From: Vibrio ponticus | GTDB taxonomy: Bacteria; Pseudomonadota; Gammaproteobacteria; Enterobacterales; Vibrionaceae | Length of the DNA stretch: 64,000 nt | Direction: 5' to 3' | NCBI RefSeq assembly: GCF_009938225.1 | Contig: NZ_AP019658.1 | Span: 1,302,001 to 1,366,000, forward strand | Shown here: positions 53,474 through 62,192 of the stretch, one piece after another | How positions within the stretch are numbered: position 1 is the stretch's first letter | Layout of the letters: each line of letters begins with the position of its first letter | Made by a program: the position numbers and the translations under genes | The notes under the pieces: generated by a model | The model's database searches: none | What the model was told of the DNA's origin: nothing | Seen by the model: the letters and a program-made list of their open reading frames with translations, nothing else

Positions 53474-53818
53474 ATGATTGCTGTTATTTTTGAAGTTCAA
53501 GTTGCTGAGGGCAAAACCTCACAATACCTCGACATTGCCAGTGAAATTAGACCGCTTCTCGCTGAGATTGATGGATTTATCTCGATAGAGCGCTTTCAGA
53601 GTTTAACTGACCAAACTAAGGTGCTATCGCTGTCATTCTGGCGTGACGAAGCTGCAATTGAAGCGTGGCGTAATTTAGAAGCGCATCGTTTTGCTCAAGC
53701 TCAAGGTCGCGGCGGTATATTTGAAAACTACCGTTTACGAGTCGCTGGGGTGATTCGTGACTATGGCATGAGCGAGCGAGAACAAGCGCCACAAGATAGC
53801 CGACAAGCACACGCTTAA
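53474..53818 (+). CDS. Antibiotic biosynthesis monooxygenase (ABM)-fold protein
   Basis: 114 aa, single ferredoxin-like ABM domain: VIFEVQVAEGKTSQYLDIAS, DGFISIERFQS and LSLSFWRDEAAIEAWRNLEAH, then a disordered hydrophilic tail from about residue 95. Such proteins are small monooxygenases or quinone/heme-related enzymes, most of unknown substrate. Monocistronic; it begins 24 bp after the terminator of the CNNM genes. Confidence 0.85.
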   Translation: MIAVIFEVQVAEGKTSQYLDIASEIRPLLAEIDGFISIERFQSLTDQTKVLSLSFWRDEAAIEAWRNLEAHRFAQAQGRGGIFENYRLRVAGVIRDYGMSEREQAPQDSRQAHA

Positions 53819-53976
53819 GGCACTAATATGCCTCGCAAACTCTAAAATAAAGCGGGGAAGTCATTGCGTTTGTTAGCCCTGTATCAGTAAGGTGAAGAGT
53901 TCTACAAATCCGAAGTCGCTTATTACAAAATGTCGCTGCACATACCTCCAAAGCCACTCACGCCAAAGGGATAATT

Positions 53977-54336
53977 ATGTATATCAAGCAAGCATCACAA
54001 CTGACTGGTGCCACTCAAAGAGCAATTCGGCTCTATGAATCTCTCGGATTACTTGAAGTTGCGCGTTCAGGAAAGTACCGCATCTATAGCCAAGCTAATA
54101 TCAATCTCATCAAGATCATTAAGGAAGCGCAAGCACTCGGCATCCATCTCTCTGATATGGTGGAGATGAAAAACAGCCAAGACGATTTTGACTGGCAGTT
54201 GGTGCATGACTTCTTGATTGATAAACATCAGCAAGTCGAAAAACAGATTATCGAACTCAAACAACAGCAACGACGAATCGAAGCGTGCAGAGCGTCCATC
54301 GATAATTGCTTAAAAGGGGTTGACTCTTACCCGTAG
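53977..54336 (+). CDS. MerR-family regulator
   Basis: 119 aa. MerR winged helix (IKQASQLTGATQRAIRLYESLGLLE, GKYRIYSQANINLI) and a C-terminal coiled coil (about 75-110, QQVEKQIIELKQQQRRIEA). No conserved metal-binding cysteine pair, so a redox, organic or drug effector is likelier. It directly precedes the oxidoreductase gene and probably controls it. Confidence 0.88.
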   Translation: MYIKQASQLTGATQRAIRLYESLGLLEVARSGKYRIYSQANINLIKIIKEAQALGIHLSDMVEMKNSQDDFDWQLVHDFLIDKHQQVEKQIIELKQQQRRIEACRASIDNCLKGVDSYP

Positions 54337-54381
54337 GTGAGAGTTTACACTGCATTTTTCAACGATATGGAAATGCAGAAA

Positions 54382-54954
54382 ATGAAAAAAGTTCTCGTGA
54401 TTAATGCCAACCCTAAATCAGACAGTTTGTGTAAAGCGCTTGCCGAGCGCTACGCATTAGCGGCATCCAACCAGCATCAAGTTGAGCTGATTCACCTCGA
54501 CAATCTAGACTTTGCGATTAGCCTCGACCAAGGGTATGACACCAAAACAGCGCTCGAGCCAGACTTACTTCACTTTCAGCAGCAAGTTGAATGGGCAAAT
54601 CACGTGGTCATTGTCAGCCCGGTTTGGTGGGGTACATTACCAGCCAAGTTTAAAGGGTTAATTGATCGAACTTTTTTACCCGGCTTTGCGTTTAAATATG
54701 TCAGCGGTAAAGCCATCCCCAAGAAGCTCCTAGAAGGGCGCACCTCACAGCTGATATTTACCCTCGACACTCCGCCCTTTTGGTATAAGTATATTAAAGG
54801 CAACGCAATCTATCGTGAGTTGAAACGTTCTATTTTAGACTTCTCTGGTATTAAGAATCAGTCTGCCACCTACTTTGGACCGGTGATCAGTTCAGATGAT
54901 AAGACTCGCCAGGCATGGCTAGAAAAAACAGAGCAATTGGTGAATAACTGCTAG
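54382..54954 (+). CDS. NAD(P)H oxidoreductase, flavodoxin-like (KefF/MdaB group)
   Basis: 190 aa from the ATG at 54382. Flavodoxin-like fold with VINANPKSDSLCKALAERY at the N-terminus, VVIVSPVWWGTLPAKFKGLID (flavin-binding) and FTLDTPPFWYK. These enzymes reduce quinones or electrophiles with NAD(P)H. Partner of the MerR gene upstream. The 5' end is uncertain by up to 15 residues. Confidence 0.85.
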   Translation: MKKVLVINANPKSDSLCKALAERYALAASNQHQVELIHLDNLDFAISLDQGYDTKTALEPDLLHFQQQVEWANHVVIVSPVWWGTLPAKFKGLIDRTFLPGFAFKYVSGKAIPKKLLEGRTSQLIFTLDTPPFWYKYIKGNAIYRELKRSILDFSGIKNQSATYFGPVISSDDKTRQAWLEKTEQLVNNC

Positions 54955-54965
54955 CACTTGTACAA

Positions 54966-54988
54966 CAAAGGGCACATTGTGCCCTTTG
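54966..54988. terminator. Bidirectional terminator between convergent genes
   Basis: CAAAGGGCAC / GTGCCCTTTG, perfect 10-bp arms with a 3-nt loop, lying between the oxidoreductase gene and the convergent TetR gene. Confidence 0.8.
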
Positions 54989-55014
54989 CTTAGACTTGCT
55001 CGCTTGGTGTCGAT

Positions 55015-55554
55015 TTAGCAATACTTCTTAATGAATTCTTGCTGTACTGCTTCAAGGGGGAAGTCATCATTTAAAAGATAATTGAGTGCAATCCCATCAA
55101 TTTCTGCGACAAACATGCGGCTAATGACTGCTGGTTGCGGATGACCAAGGTAGTCAAACACCTCTTCTGCTCCCGCACGCAATGCGTCCATCCGCTCATC
55201 AATCAAATCAATCAGTAGTGCTCGCGTGGTAGGTTGCACCATGACATTGAAGTTAAACTGGTAAATCGCTCTGTGTTCCGGCACTGCCATACCGGCAAAA
55301 ATCGCTTCTATCAGCGTTTTTAGTCTCTGTTTAGGATCTTCTACCGCGAGGAAGCTATCATCCGTTTCATCGATGATTTTAGTGATGTATTTAAATACTT
55401 CTCTAAGCAGTTCATTTTTATTTTTAAAGTGGTGGAAAACCAATCCTTTAGAGACTTCAGCCTCCTCACAAATCGCCGATACCGGTGTCTTTTCAAAGCC
55501 GTTTTTAGCAAACAACTGAAGCGCAACTTCGATGATTTGGTCTTTTTTGTCCAT
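55015..55554 (-). CDS. TetR-family regulator of the first efflux operon
   Basis: 179 aa. TetR helix-turn-helix (IIEVALQLFAKNGFEKTPVSAICEEAEVSKGLVFHHFKNK) and a helical ligand domain. It is divergent from the emrA-like/emrB-like genes, and a perfect palindrome lies just upstream of its start. The ATG at 55554 is chosen over the GTG 12 bp upstream; both are in frame. Confidence 0.9.
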   Translation of the reverse strand: MDKKDQIIEVALQLFAKNGFEKTPVSAICEEAEVSKGLVFHHFKNKNELLREVFKYITKIIDETDDSFLAVEDPKQRLKTLIEAIFAGMAVPEHRAIYQFNFNVMVQPTTRALLIDLIDERMDALRAGAEEVFDYLGHPQPAVISRMFVAEIDGIALNYLLNDDFPLEAVQQEFIKKYC

Positions 55555-55577
55555 GTTTTCACTCACTTCTCAAACAA

Positions 55578-55595
55578 ACTGACCACATGGTCAGT
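55578..55595. promoter_or_regulatory. Palindromic operator for the first TetR
   Basis: ACTGACCA-CA-TGGTCAGT: perfect 8-bp arms with a 2-nt centre, starting 24 bp before the TetR start codon. A similar half-site TGACCA lies at about 55715 nearer the divergent efflux promoter. Confidence 0.7.
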
Positions 55596-55863
55596 GGTGC
55601 GCAGTTTAATGATCTTTGCACTAAACTGTCAAACAGTATTCAGCAAATGAAACTCAAAACAATATGCCAAGGAAAACCAAGATAGCCTTCTTATTTTCCA
55701 AGTGTAAAGTAAATTGACCAGTCGCTGCGTTTCTTTTTTGCGCTAAGTCGTTGTTCGTGATGTGATCTAGATCTACTATCTTTGTAAGTAAATGTAACTA
55801 AGCAATTCTGCATCAAATTAAAACGTCCAAGCAATGGGCATACAATCGAGTTGGGTTATAACA

Positions 55864-56919
55864 ATGAGTGAAAATACCGCCCCTTCCCATTTTCTCCGCA
55901 ATCTTACTATTATGGTGATCTTCGCGGCGATCCTTGCAACCGCTGGCTATTTCTATGTACAGCACCAAAAAAATTACCCAAGTACTGATGATGCCTACGT
56001 ACACGCCAATGTGATTTATATTGCGCCCCAAGTGAGTGGCAAAGTACTTAACGTCAATGTTTCTAACTATCAAGAAGTTAGCCAAGGTGACTTGCTCTAC
56101 CAAATTGACCCAGCGCCTTTCCAAGCAAAGCTTGATGAAGCGCAAGCCGCATACGAAGTTGCAATCCAGAGTAATGCCGCCACTGATGATGCAATTCTTG
56201 CTGCCAGTGCCAATGTAAAAAGCACACTCGCCCTACTTGCCGATGCGCAATCCACTTACCGCCGCATCGATAACCTGGTTAAAAAACAACTGCTCCCAGC
56301 TCAACAACTGGATGACGCCAAAGCCAAACTCTCCAGCGCTGAAGAAAACGTGATTGCCGCACGCGCGAATATGTCGCAGTTGATTAAAGCACAAGGTGCA
56401 CAAGGTGAAGCTGCGCCTGAAGTGAAACGCGCTGCTGCAGCCCTTAGCCAAGCCAGCCTTTCTCTCTCATACACCAACATCTTCGCACCTAGAGACGGTC
56501 ACTTGGGTAAACTCAGTGCTCACGCAGGCAGCGTTGTTTCTCCAGGACAAGCGCTGGTTCCACTGGTTGAAAGCAATACCTTCTGGGTACAAGCCAACTT
56601 TAAAGAAACTCAGTTAGAGCGAATCACCACTGACATGCCAGTCAGCATCGAGTTAGATCTTTACCCAAATGCTGAGTACCACGGCACAGTGAAAGCGATC
56701 TCGCCAGCAAGTGGCTCGTCGTTCTCTCTATTACCACCGGAGAATGCCACCGGTAACTGGGTTAAAATTCCACAACGTTTCCCTATTTTGATCCACTTAA
56801 CGGATGAGTCAGAACACCCAGCCTTCCCGCTTCGCGTTGGTGCAAGTGCAACTGTAACCGTAGATACAGTGACTCACTCTAGCTCAGCTTCAGCGTCACC
56901 TAGCCAACAAGAGCAATAA
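55864..56919 (+). CDS. EmrA/HlyD-type membrane fusion protein
   Basis: 351 aa from the ATG at 55864. One N-terminal membrane anchor, then the HlyD biotinyl-lipoyl-like domain (NYPSTDDAYVHANVIYIAPQV), a coiled coil (about 95-175) and the C-terminal barrel (FWVQANFKETQLERI, LLPPENATGNWVKI). It bridges an inner-membrane pump and an outer-membrane channel. It is co-transcribed with the EmrB-like gene 3 bp downstream. Confidence 0.92.
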   Translation: MSENTAPSHFLRNLTIMVIFAAILATAGYFYVQHQKNYPSTDDAYVHANVIYIAPQVSGKVLNVNVSNYQEVSQGDLLYQIDPAPFQAKLDEAQAAYEVAIQSNAATDDAILAASANVKSTLALLADAQSTYRRIDNLVKKQLLPAQQLDDAKAKLSSAEENVIAARANMSQLIKAQGAQGEAAPEVKRAAAALSQASLSLSYTNIFAPRDGHLGKLSAHAGSVVSPGQALVPLVESNTFWVQANFKETQLERITTDMPVSIELDLYPNAEYHGTVKAISPASGSSFSLLPPENATGNWVKIPQRFPILIHLTDESEHPAFPLRVGASATVTVDTVTHSSSASASPSQQEQ

Positions 56920-56922
56920 TAT

Positions 56923-58464
56923 ATGGCGGAAATAGCACACATGGCGACCTCAGGAGATGAGGAAGCCAATGTTATGAGTGAGGGGACACGGAAGTTAGTC
57001 ACACTCGCGGTTATGCTGTCCGCCATTATGGTGCTACTTGATATGACCATTGCCAATGTCGCCCTTCCTCACATGATGGGCGCGTTGGGGGTAACATCTG
57101 ATCAAGTCACTTGGGTACTCACCTCCTACTCAATGGCAGAAGCAATCTTTATTCCTTTGGCGAGCTTTCTTGCACTGAAATTTGGTATCCGCCGATTGCT
57201 GCTGCTCTCCGTTAGCGGGTTTGTCATTACCTCGGCACTGTGTGGGCAAGCCGATACCATTGCTGAAATGGTGACTTTCCGCATCATGCAAGGTGCATTT
57301 GGTGCATCGGTGATTCCGCTTTCACAATCAATTATGGTGCAGATTTATCCAAAAAATCAGCGCGGTAAAGCGATGGCATTGTTCAGCGTTGGCGTACTAC
57401 TTGGACCGATTCTTGGTCCTACACTCGGTGGCATTATCACCGAGAACATGGACTGGCGTTGGATCTTCTACGTTAACTTACCGATCGGTGCCATCTGTTT
57501 AGCGCTGCTGTATTTCTTCGTCAAACTTGATGGACGTGGTGAGAGTAAAATTGACTGGCCACTGGTGATTGCGATGACCATCGGTATCGGTTTGCTGCAA
57601 ATGGTACTCGATAGAGGTAATGAAGAGTCTTGGTTCCAATCCAATGAAATCCTACTTGCGGCGATCATCAGTGGTATCGCGATCATCTTTTTTGTTGGGC
57701 GCTCAATTATGACCAAGGGCGACATTGCCCCTATCTGGTTATTGCGCGACCGCAACTTAGCTATGTCGTGTATCGTTATGGCCGGCTTCTCGATGGGGAT
57801 GTTTGGCATCACGCAATTGCAACCAATGATGCTGGAGCAGCTGCTCAATTATCCGGTAGAAACCACCGGCTTTATGATGGCACCACGCGGGCTGACTTCG
57901 GCGATTGTTCTATTGGCGCTGGCGCGTTATATGGACCGCATCGATGCTCGCGTGCTGATCGTGATTGGTCTTTCGCTCAATGCCGCGGGTACCTATTTGA
58001 TGACCCAATATTCAATGGACATCAATATCTACTGGATTTTACTGCCAAGTATTGTCCAAGGTGCGGGCATGGGCTTAGTGTTTGCGCCACTCAGCCAACT
58101 GGCTTACGCCACACTGGCACCAAAAGACACCATTGGTGGTGCGGTGGTGTTTAACTTGTGTCGAACCATCGGTGGCTCTTTTGGTATTTCGATAGTAAAT
58201 ACTTACTTTTCTCGCATTCAGCAGAAAGAGTGGAATGAGTTAGGCGGCGCACTTTCGCCAACTAATCCGGCCCTACAGCAAGCAGCACACGCCCAAGGCA
58301 CGACGATTACCGATCCAACCTTTTTGGCGCAAATCCAAAACTTGTTGCATCAGCAATCTACCCTAACGGCGTTTGTTTATACCTTTGGCTTCTTGCTGTT
58401 CTCGTATTTGTGTTTGATTCCTCTGTTGGCGCTATTCAAACCGAAACCGAAAATGAATGACTAA
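56923..58464 (+). CDS. EmrB-type drug efflux pump (MFS DHA2, 14 helices)
   Basis: 513 aa. The DHA2 motifs are clear: LLDMTIANVALPHMMGALG in the first helix region, WVLTSYSMAEAI, and motif C-like LLGPILGPTLGGII. It pumps hydrophobic drugs out with protons together with the fusion protein. A strong terminator follows. The start is one of several in-frame ATGs; the first has no strong ribosome site. Confidence 0.92.
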   Translation: MAEIAHMATSGDEEANVMSEGTRKLVTLAVMLSAIMVLLDMTIANVALPHMMGALGVTSDQVTWVLTSYSMAEAIFIPLASFLALKFGIRRLLLLSVSGFVITSALCGQADTIAEMVTFRIMQGAFGASVIPLSQSIMVQIYPKNQRGKAMALFSVGVLLGPILGPTLGGIITENMDWRWIFYVNLPIGAICLALLYFFVKLDGRGESKIDWPLVIAMTIGIGLLQMVLDRGNEESWFQSNEILLAAIISGIAIIFFVGRSIMTKGDIAPIWLLRDRNLAMSCIVMAGFSMGMFGITQLQPMMLEQLLNYPVETTGFMMAPRGLTSAIVLLALARYMDRIDARVLIVIGLSLNAAGTYLMTQYSMDINIYWILLPSIVQGAGMGLVFAPLSQLAYATLAPKDTIGGAVVFNLCRTIGGSFGISIVNTYFSRIQQKEWNELGGALSPTNPALQQAAHAQGTTITDPTFLAQIQNLLHQQSTLTAFVYTFGFLLFSYLCLIPLLALFKPKPKMND

Positions 58465-58502
58465 TAGACCGTACCTAGTCAACTATTCTTGGTAGACCGA
58501 GC

Positions 58503-58530
58503 AAAATAGCCACACAACGTGGCTATTTTT
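58503..58530 (+). terminator. Terminator of the first efflux operon
   Basis: AAAATAGCCAC / GTGGCTATTTT, perfect 11-bp arms with a 5-nt loop and a T run. Confidence 0.88.
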
Positions 58531-58629
58531 GTACGCCATCGTTGGAGTCCCCTCTCTCCTGAATGCAAAAGTTTCTATTGCATCACACACTTTTGACCCA
58601 AACCTTGTGTAGTCAGCACACATAAATGG

Positions 58630-58646
58630 TACTGTACCGAACAGTA
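58630..58646. promoter_or_regulatory. Operator of the second TetR, upstream of its own gene
   Basis: TACTGTAC-C-GAACAGTA, one base off a perfect palindrome. The perfect form is found at 61962-61978 in front of the efflux operon. It starts 37 bp before the TetR start codon. Confidence 0.75.
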
Positions 58647-58666
58647 TTAATTTAAGGTCTAGGTTT

Positions 58667-59269
58667 ATGCGAGCTTCCACTCAAGAAAAACGAACTCGAA
58701 TCATCGAAGTTGCCACTAAACTGTTTATCGAACAAGGCTATAAAGACACCGCACTGGATCAAGTCGTGGCTATTTGTGGTGGGTCTAAGCAAACCCTTTA
58801 TCGCTACTTTACCAACAAAGAAGGCTTGTTTGTTGAGGTGCTAAAGCACAATACCAAAACCACCTTAGAGTCTGCGTTTCAGCTATCCGATAAGCAGCAT
58901 CAATCTGTACAACAAACGCTTGAAGAGTTCGCTATGGAATACCTCAAGGGTATCTGCTCAAACCCAATTTTGGGTCTGTACCGCATCATTTCCGCTGACT
59001 TTAACAAGCATGAATCGGTACCACATCAGTTCTGGTTTAATGGTCCGGTCAGCATTCGCCAATATTTGATTGAGTATCTCAAGTCAGACTTGGTATCTAG
59101 CCAACTTGCATTCAGCGACGTTGAGCTTGCCTGTGACCAATTATTAGGGCTCATTAAGCTCGATTATCAAAACATGGCGTTAATTGGGTTAGACCTGCCA
59201 GATGACACGACGCTTGAACAACATTGTCAGCAAGCCGTATCTGCATTTTTATCGCTGTATCGCCAATAA
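58667..59269 (+). CDS. TetR-family regulator of the second efflux operon
   Basis: 200 aa. TetR helix-turn-helix (IIEVATKLFIEQGYKDTALDQVVAICGGSKQTLYRYFTNK), then an AefR-like C-terminal domain. The same operator sequence lies before its own gene and before the HlyD/MFS operon, so it probably represses both. Confidence 0.9.
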   Translation: MRASTQEKRTRIIEVATKLFIEQGYKDTALDQVVAICGGSKQTLYRYFTNKEGLFVEVLKHNTKTTLESAFQLSDKQHQSVQQTLEEFAMEYLKGICSNPILGLYRIISADFNKHESVPHQFWFNGPVSIRQYLIEYLKSDLVSSQLAFSDVELACDQLLGLIKLDYQNMALIGLDLPDDTTLEQHCQQAVSAFLSLYRQ

Positions 59270-59294
59270 GCTATCGATTTATTCGAGACATAAT

Positions 59295-59327
59295 AAAGGG
59301 GGAGCGTAAATTACACTCCCCCTTTTT
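59295..59327. terminator. Bidirectional terminator between TetR and MFS genes
   Basis: AAAGGGGGAG / CTCCCCCTTT arms with an 11-nt loop, T runs on both strands. Confidence 0.85.
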
Positions 59328-59359
59328 AAACATTGCCCGTTGTTATCGGCTCTTTGCTA

Positions 59360-60907
59360 CTAAGCCATCGCTGCGGCTTGCTTGGCTCGTTTAGCAACGA
59401 TCTTTTTACCTATCAGTAGCACCGGCGCTAAGGCAACAATTGAGAAAATAAACACAATTAGTGAGTTGTTTAGTGCCAACGTTGTCGCTTGCTCTTTAAC
59501 GACCATGCTCATCTGGCTCATACCCAATGACGACGACGGGATATGACCGTTGGTTAAAATCGCGCTACTCAATGCTTGCTCATAATTGGCAAAACCATTA
59601 CTCGTACCGGCAAAAGTACGACCAATTTCACCGGATGCCTGCGCGCTATGATTTTGGATAACCCGCGAGAAAAACGCACCACCGATGACCCCACCAAAGG
59701 TTCTGAATAAATAGAAATTGCTGATTCCTTCAAGTCGCTGTTGCGGTTTGAAGTGCAGCAAAACGGCAATGGTCACTGAGACATTAAGCAGACCGATACC
59801 AAAGCCACGCAGCAACATTGGGATGAGCAAAGCATCCGTTCCGGCGTAGCTTGGTAGCTGACTGAAATCGTACACCGAGAGCAGAATCATCAGCACACCA
59901 AAAGGGACAAACGCATCAGCCAATGGTCGTTTGAAATAGAACACAACCACACTCAGTAGCATGCCAACTAACATGGTCATGAACGAAGGCACCTGCCAAT
60001 AACCCGCATTGAGACTGTTGTACGCCAGCGCCATCTTGAGAAAATTATTGAATAACGCCGTACTCGCCATCACCGCAAAACCGGCTAAAAAGGCGTTGTA
60101 CATAAATACGTTGGTTTTAAGGTCATCATGTAACTGCATCGAAGCGGTATTAAGTGAGCGCGTTCTCACCAAAATAAATATCACCGCCAACCCCAGCGCC
60201 GAAGCCACCACGACCCAATTCGCAAACCATTGCGAATCTAGCCAGTTATAATGCGAACCACGCATGAGCAGAAATACACTTAATGCCGCGGTCACCGCCA
60301 GCACAAGATAAACGGAGAATGATGATTTCAATTTTTCCGCTATCGTCACCTCACCTAACGGAAAGCATGCCGTGACAACCAATGCCGAAAAGAGTAACCA
60401 AGCAGAGACCACACAAAATAGCGACCAATGGTAATACTCGACGAACTGCGCCATTAACCATGGGTAGACGCCCATTGGAAGCAGGGTTGAAAACAATAAG
60501 GTGAAAGCAATGATCGCTGGTAAAAGCTGGTGTTCAAATCGCTCAAGTAGATAGAGGTTCACCACCACCAGCAATGCACTCATGGCGAAACCATTGCATA
60601 GCCATAGAAAGGCAAACAACCCTTCGCTTACCCCATGCCAATAGAAGATCGCACTGACGGCTAGACTAACCGACAAGGCGATACTTAAAACGTATTGACT
60701 ACCGATGCGACGCGCCAAGATGGGAGTAAACATATACCCCAATATTTGGGCGATCATAAAACCGACTTTCACTCGCTCGACTTCATCCAAAGACAGACCA
60801 ACAGACGCCGCCATATTAGAAGAAAGTTCGGTGAACATTGCTGAGTTGATGCCATAAGCGGCAATGACCACGGTTGCCACAAACAGCAAGGGTAAACGTG
60901 CTTTCAT
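59360..60907 (-). CDS. MFS multidrug efflux pump, DHA2-like
   Basis: 515 aa, about 14 helices. It is more divergent from EmrB than the other pump in this window; motifs such as GFMIAQILGYMFTPILARRIG and FGIGLLNVSVTIAVLLHF support the family. It is the second gene of an operon with the HlyD-type protein, 5 bp apart. Alternative names (for example FarB-like) cannot be decided here. Confidence 0.85.
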   Translation of the reverse strand: MKARLPLLFVATVVIAAYGINSAMFTELSSNMAASVGLSLDEVERVKVGFMIAQILGYMFTPILARRIGSQYVLSIALSVSLAVSAIFYWHGVSEGLFAFLWLCNGFAMSALLVVVNLYLLERFEHQLLPAIIAFTLLFSTLLPMGVYPWLMAQFVEYYHWSLFCVVSAWLLFSALVVTACFPLGEVTIAEKLKSSFSVYLVLAVTAALSVFLLMRGSHYNWLDSQWFANWVVVASALGLAVIFILVRTRSLNTASMQLHDDLKTNVFMYNAFLAGFAVMASTALFNNFLKMALAYNSLNAGYWQVPSFMTMLVGMLLSVVVFYFKRPLADAFVPFGVLMILLSVYDFSQLPSYAGTDALLIPMLLRGFGIGLLNVSVTIAVLLHFKPQQRLEGISNFYLFRTFGGVIGGAFFSRVIQNHSAQASGEIGRTFAGTSNGFANYEQALSSAILTNGHIPSSSLGMSQMSMVVKEQATTLALNNSLIVFIFSIVALAPVLLIGKKIVAKRAKQAAAMA

Positions 60908-60912
60908 GATGA

Positions 60913-61926
60913 TTAACCTTGCTGGGTAGTATCGATAGAAACCTGTGCAGATAACCCTGGGTAGACGCGCTGCTTCAACTCAGCAGGGATATCTAAAGCA
61001 ATTTTTACTGGCACGCGCTGAACCACTTTGACGAAGTTACCAGTCGCGTTCTGTGGTGGCAGCAAGCTAAATTGTGCCCCCGTTGCTGGTGTAATAGAGC
61101 TAACATGACCACTAATTACGGTATCAGGATACATATCAAGTACCACATCAACGCGCTGACCCGCCGCCACATGCTCTAGTTGCGTCTCTTTGTAGTTCGC
61201 TTCGACCCAAACATAGTCTGGCACCATGACAATTAAGCCCATACCCGGTTGCACAAACTTACCCACTTGCACTTGTCTGTCGGCAACAAAACCATCAAAA
61301 GGGGCTTTAACTACGGTGCGCTCAAGTGCGATATCAACCAACTTGAGTTTAGCTTCTGCTTGTTTGTGTTGTGCCAGCAGTTGTTGATGCTCTGTGCGTA
61401 GCGCATCCAGTTGCTTTTTCTCCGCAGCCAGCGCTAATTTAGCCGTCTCTAAGTTACTATTGGCTTCAATCGCGCGAGTCTTTTGCGCCTCAAACTGATT
61501 ACGACTTACTGACTGCTTCGCCACTAGGTTAGACAAGCGTTTATATTCTGAGTTTTGATGCTGAGCATTGGCTTGCGCGCTGGTGATCTTCTGCTTGGCT
61601 TGCTCAATTTTAACCAACTGCATATCGGTTTTGGTTTGGTTCGCTTCCAGCGCAGCATTCGCCACTTCAAGTGCCGATTTCGCGATCTCTTGATTGGCAA
61701 TGAAATCCTCATCATCAATAGCAAACAGAGCGTCACCCTTTTTCACCCATTGGTTATCTTCAACAAAAATCTTGCTCACCTGACCACCGACTTCTGGTGA
61801 AATCGCCGTTACGTCTGAGTGAATGTAGGCGTTGTCAGTGGTAACCACATTCGGAGAGTAAAACTGCGTAGCAACCGCTGCCGCAGAGCCAATGATTAAT
61901 GCCAAAGCAATGAGCTTTTTGTTCAT
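60913..61926 (-). CDS. EmrA/HlyD-type membrane fusion protein (second)
   Basis: 337 aa from the ATG at 61926. Membrane anchor (LIALALIIGSAAAVATQF), NVVTTDNAYIHSDVTAISPEV biotinyl-lipoyl motif, coiled coil (about 95-200) and VWVEANYKETQLEHV barrel. It pairs with the MFS pump gene behind it. AGGA is 9 nt before the ATG; the longer frame would run through the operator and is rejected. Confidence 0.92.
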   Translation of the reverse strand: MNKKLIALALIIGSAAAVATQFYSPNVVTTDNAYIHSDVTAISPEVGGQVSKIFVEDNQWVKKGDALFAIDDEDFIANQEIAKSALEVANAALEANQTKTDMQLVKIEQAKQKITSAQANAQHQNSEYKRLSNLVAKQSVSRNQFEAQKTRAIEANSNLETAKLALAAEKKQLDALRTEHQQLLAQHKQAEAKLKLVDIALERTVVKAPFDGFVADRQVQVGKFVQPGMGLIVMVPDYVWVEANYKETQLEHVAAGQRVDVVLDMYPDTVISGHVSSITPATGAQFSLLPPQNATGNFVKVVQRVPVKIALDIPAELKQRVYPGLSAQVSIDTTQQG

Positions 61927-61961
61927 GTTCGAAATCCTACTAAACTGGAATGCACAAACTG

Positions 61962-61978
61962 TACTGTACGGTACAGTA
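61962..61978. promoter_or_regulatory. Operator of the second TetR, upstream of the efflux operon
   Basis: TACTGTAC-G-GTACAGTA, a perfect 8+1+8 palindrome 36 bp before the fusion-protein start. Its near-identical partner is at 58630-58646. Confidence 0.8.
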
Positions 61979-62192
61979 TTAGTAAAGGGCAATTTGATCT
62001 TTTTCTCTTCATTGATCCTTGATGTTGGCTAACTCTCTTTATGCAAAAGGATCAATAACCAAAGGTGTAAATTTAATACTCACATCTAGCTAGAGATAAA
62101 CTTATCGATCGGGGAGCATAATGAGTTAAACAGCACTATATTTTATCCAGTAAAGCTTAACTCCTAGGCTTTTATACCAGTAAGGATTTGAT

